A stretch of 5,425 nt of DNA, taken from NCBI GenBank assembly GCA_027036655.1, contig JALWEC010000049.1, positions 1 through 5,425 on the forward strand, given 5' to 3'. Shown here piece by piece: positions 1 through 5,351 of the stretch. The DNA is from Melioribacteraceae bacterium (GTDB lineage Bacteria; Bacteroidota; Ignavibacteria; Ignavibacteriales; Melioribacteraceae). Each line of letters begins with the position of its first letter. The stretch's first letter is position 1. A model generated the notes under the pieces. It was given only the letters and a program-made list of their open reading frames with translations. It was not told the origin of the DNA and did not search any database. The position numbers and the translations under genes were made by a program.

Positions 1-621
1 ATATTCATCCTCCTCCGGATCGTAAATTTTCAGCAGCAACTTATTCTCGGCGTTTACCCACGCCCAATAGAGAACTCCGTCGTCATTTTCCGAAAATGCG
101 AGGATCTTAATCCCGTTGTTCTCAGCCGGATTTTCGACGTCGGAACGGAAAGATTTTTTTAGCTCCAGTTTAGGAACAATCCTCCTTTTCGAGCCTCTGA
201 AAACCGGTTTCAGATTAAGATTAAAAAATAAAATTCTCCCTTTATCAGTACCGAGGGAAATATCGCCGTTGGAGTTTCTTACTCCGGTTGTGATGATTTC
301 ATTCGCGGCGAGAGGAAGAGTATCCTTTTTTGTAATTTGTTTTTCTTTCAAATTAAAGAAATCGATTTCGCCGTTGTTTGAAATTAAATAAGAAAGTTCC
401 TTGTACTGGTCAACTCCCGAAAGAACGATATGCTTTTTCTTATTGAGTTTGAACGACAACGCCGAATCAACTTTAGCCCCGTAAAAAAGAGGAATCGTTT
501 CGTAAAGAAGAAAAAGAAAAATTCCGATTATGCTGAAAATTACTCCGTAACCGCCTAACGAAATTACCGCTTTGGAGATTTTATTGCTTCGTTCAATTTT
601 TTTCTTAAAATCGCTTTTCAC
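1..621 (-). CDS. pstC: Phosphate ABC transporter permease PstC, long form with periplasmic insert; 3' part cut off by window edge
   Basis: The minus-strand frame is open from a GTG at 621-619 through 207 codons to position 1 with no stop, so the gene continues to the left. PstC is one of two inner-membrane subunits forming the phosphate channel of the Pst importer. The N-terminus is basic (MKSDFKKKIERSNKISK), followed by one membrane helix at about residues 18-40 (GGYGVIFSIIGIFLFLLYE) and then TIPLFYGAKV. Such a helix followed by 'PLF.gA' is typical of long PstC proteins (roughly 700 residues or more), in which a large extracytoplasmic domain lies between helix 1 and the transporter core. Residues 50-207 are soluble, rich in beta-strand-like segments, and match that insert. 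The transporter core with its EAA loop is not in the window. GTG is the first usual start after an in-frame TAA that ends pstS 12 bases upstream; no strong ribosome-binding site is visible, so coupling to pstS is likely. The assignment rests on helix 1 plus the pstS neighbour, and the gene name is fairly but not fully certain. Confidence 0.75.
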   Translation of the reverse strand, partial: MKSDFKKKIERSNKISKAVISLGGYGVIFSIIGIFLFLLYETIPLFYGAKVDSALSFKLNKKKHIVLSGVDQYKELSYLISNNGEIDFFNLKEKQITKKDTLPLAANEIITTGVRNSNGDISLGTDKGRILFFNLNLKPVFRGSKRRIVPKLELKKSFRSDVENPAENNGIKILAFSENDDGVLYWAWVNAENKLLLKIYDPEEDEY

Positions 622-633
622 TTCAACGTAAAC

Positions 634-1596
634 TTAGTTTAACTTTTTTAATTCTTTTTTTACAACTTTATACGGAAGCGGAAGATAGCCCGCTTTTACA
701 ACAACTTCTTGTCCTTCGTAACTGAGAACATATTTCAGGAACTCCTTTACCAGCGGCTCAAGAGGTTTATTGGGATATTTGACAATGTTAAGATACAGGT
801 AGCGGGAAAGCGGATACTTGTCCGAAACTACATTCTCATAACTTCCGTCAACGCAGGGTTTACCTTTCTTTTTAGATAATTTTAATATTTTAACTCCTGA
901 AGTTTTGTATCCGATGCCGCTGTAACCGATGCCGTATTTATCGCTTGAAATGCCCTGCACAACGCTTGCCGAGCCGGGCTGCTCTTTAACCGACGATTTG
1001 TAATCCCCTTTTTTCATAACATGATGCTTAAAATAACCGTAAGTGCCAGAAGCGGAATTACGCCCGTAAACGCTGATTTGTTTATTTGCCCATTCCCCTT
1101 TCAGTCCGAGATCGCCCCAGCTTTTCACCGGAGCGTGTCTTCTTTTCCTTGTAGATGAAAAAACCGCATCCAACTGAGCGAGCGTCATACAATCAATCGG
1201 ATTATCTTTATTTACGAACACCGCAAGCGCGTCAAGCGATGTTTTTATGCGCGTCGGCTTAAATCCGTATTTTTTTTCAAACAAATCAATTTCTTTATTC
1301 TTCATTTTGCGGGACATCGGGCCAAACTGTGCGGTACCTTCAATTAACGCCGGAGGCGCGGTTGAGGAACCTTTCCCCTCAATCTGAATATTAACGAGTG
1401 GATAATATTTTTTGAAACCTTCTAACCAAAGCGTCATTAAATTGTTCATTGTATCGGAGCCGATACTGTTGGCATTGCCGCTGATGTTTCCCTTCTTCTT
1501 GTAATGAGGAAGACGATTATCAACCTTAACGGGCTGCGCGAAAACAAACGGGACGGCAAGGAATAAAATTAAAGCGGTCGCTATTATTTTTTTCAA
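634..1596 (-). CDS. pstS: Phosphate-binding periplasmic protein PstS (Pst ABC transporter)
   Basis: This 320-residue protein should bind phosphate in the periplasm and deliver it to the PstCAB membrane complex. Residues 1-20 form a signal peptide (MKK, hydrophobic core, VFA before Gln21). The mature part shows the phosphate-binding signatures of the PstS/PBP-like family: GSDTM at 46-50, GKGSST at 74-79, GTAQFGPMSR at 87-96, and GRNSASGTYGYF at 178-189, whose Ser/Gly/Thr loop would contact phosphate. The C-terminal YPLSRYLYL (261-269) and EGQEVVVKAGYLPLP (294-308) are also typical. Length is normal for the family. There are only two cysteines (136 and 248), both in the exported part, which could form a disulfide. 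Lysine content is high (45 of 320). The start is TTG at 1596-1594, supported by GGAG nine bases upstream and by the signal peptide beginning directly there. A Pho box lies about 50 bases upstream, and pstC follows after 12 bases in the same frame. Confidence 0.93.
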   Translation of the reverse strand: MKKIIATALILFLAVPFVFAQPVKVDNRLPHYKKKGNISGNANSIGSDTMNNLMTLWLEGFKKYYPLVNIQIEGKGSSTAPPALIEGTAQFGPMSRKMKNKEIDLFEKKYGFKPTRIKTSLDALAVFVNKDNPIDCMTLAQLDAVFSSTRKRRHAPVKSWGDLGLKGEWANKQISVYGRNSASGTYGYFKHHVMKKGDYKSSVKEQPGSASVVQGISSDKYGIGYSGIGYKTSGVKILKLSKKKGKPCVDGSYENVVSDKYPLSRYLYLNIVKYPNKPLEPLVKEFLKYVLSYEGQEVVVKAGYLPLPYKVVKKELKKLN

Positions 1597-1605
1597 TTTG
1601 GTTTT

Positions 1606-1609
1606 CTCC
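1606..1609 (-). promoter_or_regulatory. Ribosome-binding site of pstS
   Basis: GGAG (minus strand) lies nine bases before the TTG start of pstS. No ATG or GTG occurs nearby in frame, and the signal peptide begins at this TTG, so this site decides the start. Confidence 0.7.
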
Positions 1610-1633
1610 GAATTTTATTTTTTTATTTAAGAA

Positions 1634-1639
1634 AATATA
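1634..1639 (-). promoter_or_regulatory. Probable -10 element of the pstS promoter
   Basis: TATATT on the minus strand sits nine bases downstream of the Pho box, where the -10 of a PhoB-activated promoter normally falls, since the second Pho repeat takes the place of the -35. The start of transcription would be near 1627, leaving a leader of about 30 bases that includes the ribosome-binding site. The surroundings are AT-rich, so the exact hexamer is uncertain. Confidence 0.5.
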
Positions 1640-1648
1640 AAAGTGAAT

Positions 1649-1666
1649 GTTACAAAAATGTTACAG
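1649..1666 (-). promoter_or_regulatory. Pho box (PhoB/PhoP-type response regulator site) before pstS
   Basis: On the minus strand this reads CTGTAAC-ATTT-TTGTAAC: two 7-base direct repeats separated by a 4-base AT-rich spacer, giving an 11-base period. The established Pho box is CTGTCAT plus a 4-base AT spacer plus CTGTCAT-like, so both layout and the CTGT-A core agree. It lies upstream of pstS in the direction of transcription with a -10-like hexamer at the right distance. This predicts that pstS-pstC is induced by phosphate starvation through a PhoR/PhoB-type two-component system, which is not in the window. Confidence 0.8.
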
Positions 1667-1794
1667 CGTAATTTTTCACAGAAGATTTTAGAGATTTGAG
1701 TTTAGAGTTAAGACTTTGACAATGCGGAAAAATAACGCAAAGCGAACATAGGTTTAGAGTTTAGAAATTTAGCGATTTATTTTGAATCGACTTA

Positions 1795-1812
1795 TATCCA
1801 CCAAGGCGGATA
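1795..1812. repeat. Short hairpin, near-perfect 8-base inverted repeat
   Basis: TATCCACC-AA-GGCGGATA. Seven of eight positions pair; the remaining A/C pair on the plus strand becomes a U-G wobble in minus-strand RNA. No T-run follows on either side, so it is not an intrinsic terminator. Its TCCxCC..GGCGGA core resembles that of the hairpin at 5324-5347. Confidence 0.45.
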
Positions 1813-1849
1813 ATAAATATGCGTCATCAGTGTTATACTAAACCTAAAA

Positions 1850-1979
1850 TGGTTTTGGGAAACCTCAAGGTTTTTAATATTCGGCAAATATCGAAAATTC
1901 GTTTATTGTCTTATAATAGCTAATTTCCAAATAAATCAGGTAACCTTGAGGTTGCTCTATTACCGAATTGCGAAAACCA
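1850..1979. repeat. Nested inverted repeats (AACCTCAAGGTT arms inside TGGTTTT arms)
   Basis: A 12-base sequence AACCTCAAGGTT at 1861-1872 recurs exactly inverted as AACCTTGAGGTT at 1942-1953, 69 bases apart. Outside it TGGTTTT at 1850-1856 is mirrored by AAAACCA at 1973-1979. The inner arms are each close to self-complementary. This could be a small interspersed palindromic element or a fold-back structure. No target-site duplication was found beside either pair, and no transposase is present. Confidence 0.5.
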
Positions 1980-2209
1980 ATCTGTTTTAAGAATATATTT
2001 TTGCTGTAACGATTGGACTTACCGTTTTGGTTTTGAGGATACAGTGAAACTATAGTTGGATTAATTGATGATTGAATAATCTAACTTTTGTTTTTCGTCT
2101 TGCGCAAATTATAGAAAGAAGATTTTTCTCCCACTAAGTTGATTGGAAATGAAATCAGGATGACATATTGCGGGGGTTATGCAAAGCATTCTCCAAGTGA
2201 AAAAATAAC

Positions 2210-3124
2210 CTATTCCGAGATTTTGTTTTTTTCACGAACAATAAAAAAACCGTCGCTGCCTTTTCTTTGATAAAGAGGCATTAAGATATATCCGCTATAC
2301 GGACTTGTAATTTTCGAATTGTTTTGAACGGCTAAGAACTCGGATTTTCTAATCGGTTTGAAATTAAAGTAACCTTTGTTCATACGAAAATTGAAATAAT
2401 CTTCGAGCTTATGCCGGTAAACCAATTCCAAATGATGAGGGTAATTATTCGAAATTTCATTTAATAATTCTCTCCCTTTTTTCACCTTTTCCAATTCCGG
2501 CGAAATAAATCCGGCATACGCCAAGCTATGCCAAATACCTGCTTCCAAAGTTCTACTCGCTTCGGCCGTGTTATGTGTTCCGCCTTCGAAAACAAGCGAT
2601 GTCATACCTTTATTCCCGAAGTAAGAAAGAGCCGTTCCCGGCAATGTGTCGGAAAGTTTTTCAATAAAAGAAATACCGAACGATTGAGCAAAAGCCACGC
2701 TTCGAGAATTTGCTGCGGGGATACAAAAAACGCCGCTTTTTGCCGAGAATGTGTGTAAATCCAAGAAGATGCAGTTGTCGAATTTATTTTGGCAAATTTC
2801 ATCAACGATTAAATTGTGAAGTTCTTTTAATTGAGCAATATCCGGCGAAGTATCCTCTTCGGAAAGAAGATTCTCATCCGTCCACAAACGGTTTAAATCT
2901 TTTTCAATAAATCTTTCGTCAAGTTTAAGGGCGGGTAAGTTCCCTTTTAAAAAATAGACTTTACCTTTTTGAATAGGTGAATTTTTTTTCATTTCCGGCA
3001 GAACATTTAATATGGCGTCTATCCCGCCTTTCTCGTTCCCGTGAATTCCGCCTATGATAACAAATTTTTTATCTTCGCTATTACCGATTATATCAATAAT
3101 GTGACGCGCATATTCGGTTTTCAT
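2210..3124 (-). CDS. Succinylglutamate desuccinylase/aspartoacylase-family zinc hydrolase
   Basis: This 304-residue cytoplasmic protein belongs to the AstE/aspartoacylase branch of the M14 zinc carboxypeptidase superfamily, which hydrolyses the amide bond of N-acylated amino acids. Visible signatures in order: GGIHGNE at 25-31, giving zinc ligands His28 and Glu31; DLNRLW at 76-81, matching the substrate-binding Asn-Arg pair; LDLHTF at 121-126, with His124 as the third zinc ligand; and FEGGTHN at 179-185, with Glu180 as the probable catalytic acid/base. All key residues are present and the length is normal, so it looks active. No signal peptide is seen. ATG at 3124 opens the domain naturally, although upstream bases show no good ribosome-binding site. 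It begins 49 bases after the GCS2-CBS gene on the same strand and is probably co-transcribed with it. None of the other arginine-catabolism (ast) genes are nearby, so true AstE activity is unlikely and I give no symbol; the substrate may be the product of the neighbouring ligase. Confidence 0.85.
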   Translation of the reverse strand: MKTEYARHIIDIIGNSEDKKFVIIGGIHGNEKGGIDAILNVLPEMKKNSPIQKGKVYFLKGNLPALKLDERFIEKDLNRLWTDENLLSEEDTSPDIAQLKELHNLIVDEICQNKFDNCIFLDLHTFSAKSGVFCIPAANSRSVAFAQSFGISFIEKLSDTLPGTALSYFGNKGMTSLVFEGGTHNTAEASRTLEAGIWHSLAYAGFISPELEKVKKGRELLNEISNNYPHHLELVYRHKLEDYFNFRMNKGYFNFKPIRKSEFLAVQNNSKITSPYSGYILMPLYQRKGSDGFFIVREKNKISE

Positions 3125-3173
3125 ATCTTATAATAATTTCCGTACTTTTTGATATGCAAAACTAATCAATAAA

Positions 3174-5081
3174 TTAGAATCTCTCAAACAATCTTCTGCT
3201 TAGATAAAAGAATTCGGTCTCGGTCAGCATCCCTATAAGTTTGTCGTTATAAACAACCGGCAGACTTCCGATTTGGGCTTTATCCATTATAATCATTGCA
3301 TCTTGAATTTTTTGCGAAGGTTCTATCGTTTCGGGATTTTCTATCATAATATCTTTAACTTTCAATTCTTTAAGATTCTGTTCGGTTGTTAATTTTCTTA
3401 AAACTTTAAGCAAACGCGTTGACGTTACCAAACCGACAAAATTTCCTTCTCGGTCCTCTACGGGAACATATTTCATATTTTCCCATATCATCATATCCGA
3501 AACAAATTCCACTATGTCGTCCGGTTGAACGGAAAGAACATCCGTTCGCATAACTTCTTCCACAAGGAGTTTGGAAGGATGCCAGTGCGGGAGTTCTTTT
3601 ATATCGGGGATATCCCACTCGTGCACCGGAATTCCAGCTTTTTGGTTTTCAATTGCATCCATTGTAATCATCGTTAAAATTTCCTCTTTGGAGGCTTTAT
3701 TCTGTAAGTTATCATAAACCGCAAGCATCCAATTTGAACCGGTTATTTCCTTAGCTACGCGTTCTTCGATAATACCGAGATATTTATCAATATCTTCGGT
3801 TGCGATGTTATTCCTTTCAAGTCCGGTTCTTGCGATAGGTAAAAGTTCGTTCAAGATTAAATCTTTTATTGTATATTTTTTATGATTGAACCAAGTTATT
3901 TGACGGCTCATCCCGCTGACAGCCGCAACATAAAAATTAGCTTTTGCTTCGTCGAAGTTCAAGTACTTTGTAACGTCGTCTAACTGTTGCGAATAACCTT
4001 CCAAAAGTCCGAGCCAAAAAGCAGCGTTTGCCATTTCGTCAACAACCGTCGGTCCGGCAGGAAACATTCTCGCTTCAATTCGTAAATGCGGTTTACCGTT
4101 AGGCGAAATTCCGTAAACAGGTCTGTTCCATCTGTAAACGGTTGAATTATGAACGGTCAACGCTTTAAGTTGAGGAACGCCGCCTTTGCGCACGATTTCC
4201 AGACTGTCTTCGTCAAATTCAGCGCCAAGCAAAACACGGTAGCGCATAATATCTTCTTTAAATAATTCAATTACGGATTCGTTAATCCAACTTGTTCCGA
4301 AAGTTACTCGCGGATGGCGGTCGCGTATGTGCTCGTTTGAAATTCTTGTGTCAATCGCCTGCTGGAAAAGAGCGATTCTGGTTTCTTTCCATAATCTTTT
4401 TCCGAAAAGTAACGGGGAATTAACTGCCGGAGCGAGCGCAACACCGGCAATAGCCTGCGCTATGTTATATTTGTGTCTGAATTCATCGGGCGAAACTTGC
4501 AGGTGAATTTGGAAACCTGTGTTTGCCGCTTCTATTAAACCGTTGCTGAGTTTTATGTTTAGGTCGTCAATTCCCGAAATGTTAATCAAAAATTCCTCGC
4601 CTCGTATTTCGCGCATAGTGTCAATCAATGCAAAATAGCGTTCGTAAGGGGTAATTCTTTCCCGCTCGACGTCGAATTTTCTGACTGTAGGTAAAATTCC
4701 GGTTAAAATCGTATCAGCTTCAAATTCTTTCGCAACGTTTCTTATTTTCGCCAAATCATCGGATATTTCATTTTCCATTTGAGAAAGAGCTTTGTCTCGG
4801 AATAAATACGGTATCGTGTTTGTTTCCAAATTGAACTGAGCAAGTTCAGGACTAAGATTATCCATTTTCGCTTTTTCAATAATGGAAAGGTTTTTAGAAT
4901 AAGGTTTATAGTTTTTATCCACAAGGCACATTTCCTGTTCTGCGCCAATCATTGTAATACCTTTTTCAAAAGTATCATTGGATAACAAAGTTTCGAAAGC
5001 CTGAATGTCGTTCAATAAATTTTTAGTAAATTGGACCAATTCGCTTTTCGATGCGGCGAATTTTACTTTAAAATCACCCAT
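3174..5081 (-). CDS. GCS2-family glutamate-cysteine-ligase-like carboxylate-amine ligase fused to two CBS domains
   Basis: The protein has 635 residues. Residues from about 40 to 470 form a GCS2-type amidoligase, the family of plant/proteobacterial glutamate-cysteine ligases and YbdK, which uses ATP to join an amine to a glutamate-like carboxylate. Signatures: GAEQEMCLVD at 46-55 (metal-binding acidic strand), QFNLETNT at 82-89, GFQIHLQV at 189-196, NSPLLFGKRLWKETR at 221-235, and HLRIEARMFPAGPT at 332-345 with the Arg/Glu/Arg triad 334/336/338. Residues about 503-565 and 573-632 are two CBS repeats (VEEVMRTDVLSVQP; VKDIMIENPETIEP), a Bateman module that usually senses adenosine nucleotides. 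No membrane segment is seen. I chose ATG at 5081 because GAGG lies five bases upstream; a TTG at 5102 in the same frame has no such site and would add seven residues. The AstE-like hydrolase follows after 49 bases. It may make gamma-glutamylcysteine, but the substrate cannot be read from sequence, so no symbol is given. Confidence 0.85.
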   Translation of the reverse strand: MGDFKVKFAASKSELVQFTKNLLNDIQAFETLLSNDTFEKGITMIGAEQEMCLVDKNYKPYSKNLSIIEKAKMDNLSPELAQFNLETNTIPYLFRDKALSQMENEISDDLAKIRNVAKEFEADTILTGILPTVRKFDVERERITPYERYFALIDTMREIRGEEFLINISGIDDLNIKLSNGLIEAANTGFQIHLQVSPDEFRHKYNIAQAIAGVALAPAVNSPLLFGKRLWKETRIALFQQAIDTRISNEHIRDRHPRVTFGTSWINESVIELFKEDIMRYRVLLGAEFDEDSLEIVRKGGVPQLKALTVHNSTVYRWNRPVYGISPNGKPHLRIEARMFPAGPTVVDEMANAAFWLGLLEGYSQQLDDVTKYLNFDEAKANFYVAAVSGMSRQITWFNHKKYTIKDLILNELLPIARTGLERNNIATEDIDKYLGIIEERVAKEITGSNWMLAVYDNLQNKASKEEILTMITMDAIENQKAGIPVHEWDIPDIKELPHWHPSKLLVEEVMRTDVLSVQPDDIVEFVSDMMIWENMKYVPVEDREGNFVGLVTSTRLLKVLRKLTTEQNLKELKVKDIMIENPETIEPSQKIQDAMIIMDKAQIGSLPVVYNDKLIGMLTETEFFYLSRRLFERF

Positions 5082-5086
5082 AGCGA

Positions 5087-5090
5087 CCTC
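5087..5090 (-). promoter_or_regulatory. Ribosome-binding site of the GCS2-CBS gene
   Basis: GAGG (within GCGAGG, minus strand) lies five bases before ATG at 5081. It favours this start over the upstream in-frame TTG at 5102, which has only AT-rich bases before it. Confidence 0.6.
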
Positions 5091-5137
5091 GCTTAAATGC
5101 AAATAAAAATTAATTGTTTATTAAAATAATATTTAAA

Positions 5138-5143
5138 ATTATA
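5138..5143 (-). promoter_or_regulatory. Candidate -10 element for the GCS2-CBS / AstE-like pair
   Basis: A perfect TATAAT on the minus strand lies 56 bases before the ATG. No good -35 stands 17 bases upstream (GCTAAG), and the whole area is AT-rich, so a chance match is quite possible. Confidence 0.3.
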
Positions 5144-5221
5144 ATTAAAAATGAAAAAGGCTTAGCACGTAAAGAAAAATACAGATAAAACGCCAAATCT
5201 ATTGTTTAACCCAAAATTGTC

Positions 5222-5239
5222 ATTAGAATTTATTCTAAT
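5222..5239. promoter_or_regulatory. Operator-like palindrome, 8-2-8
   Basis: ATTAGAAT-TT-ATTCTAAT is a perfect 8-base inverted repeat around two bases. Size and symmetry suit a dimeric repressor, and the TTAGAAT..ATTCTAA arms recall Fur/PerR-superfamily boxes, though those are usually 7-1-7 rather than 7-2-7. It lies about 140 bases before the GCS2-CBS start. The regulator is not identified. Confidence 0.35.
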
Positions 5240-5269
5240 CTAAAATTTTTAAGAAAAAGACTATTTTTT

Positions 5270-5351
5270 GTAACGTAGATCGCTTGCAATCTGCGAAAAA
5301 ACAGCATAATGCTAAATTGCACCCACAGTCCGCCGTGGCGGACTGTGCTAC
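5270..5351. repeat. REP/BIME-like element: two outward hairpins with GTAG-type tags and a central palindrome
   Basis: Plus strand: GTAA (5270-5273) is followed at once by the hairpin CGTAGATCGC-TT-GCAATCTGCG (5274-5295; 8 of 10 pairs, the other two wobble-compatible on one strand). A small palindrome AGCAT-A-ATGCT lies at 5303-5313. Then comes a perfect 11-base hairpin, CACAGTCCGCC and GGCGGACTGTG around GT (5324-5347), followed by CTAC (5348-5351), which is GTAG directly 5' of that hairpin on the minus strand. REP sequences processed by TnpA-REP (RAYT) transposases are defined by a GTAG-type tetranucleotide just 5' of an imperfect palindrome, and two inverted REPs make a BIME. The layout here matches. 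Copy number in the genome is unknown and no RAYT gene is in the window. Confidence 0.6.

Larger units (their letters stand above)
1667..2209. other. Intergenic stretch without a credible gene
   Basis: These 543 bases separate the 3' end of the AstE-like gene from the pstS promoter. I find no ORF with a start, ribosome-binding site and recognisable product on either strand. What it holds: a 10-base direct repeat GTTTAGAGTT at 1700-1709 and 1752-1761; a hairpin at 1795-1812; nested inverted repeats at 1850-1979; a stop-free minus-strand stretch of 68 codons (1877-2080) lacking a usual start near its beginning; and a weak stem GGTTAT/ATAACC (2175-2180 with 2205-2210) just after the AstE-like stop codon, which lacks a U-tract and so is not a convincing terminator. 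Confidence 0.6.

Noticed and set aside
116..391. Plus-strand open frame of 91 codons
   Set aside because: It lies wholly opposite the pstC coding sequence, has no recognisable product, and is explained as a shadow of that gene.
1700..1761. Direct repeat GTTTAGAGTT (two copies 52 bases apart) as a CRISPR or iteron array
   Set aside because: There are only two 10-base copies of low complexity, with no regular spacing or cas genes.
2004..2010. Single CTGTAAC on the plus strand, a Pho half-site
   Set aside because: There is no second repeat at 11 bases and no plus-strand gene; a 7-base match is expected by chance.
2175..2210. Stem GGTTAT/ATAACC after the AstE-like stop codon as an intrinsic terminator
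   Set aside because: The stem is short, the loop is 24 bases and no U-tract follows it.
2528..2910. Overlapping plus- and minus-strand open frames within the AstE-like gene
   Set aside because: They overlap the conserved zinc-site region of the real gene in other frames and show no family features.
3406..3618. 70-codon minus-strand frame inside the GCS2-CBS gene
   Set aside because: It is out of frame with the CBS-coding sequence, which is clearly the real frame.
5082..5102. Upstream TTG start adding seven residues to the GCS2-CBS protein
   Set aside because: It has no ribosome-binding site, whereas ATG at 5081 has GAGG at five bases.
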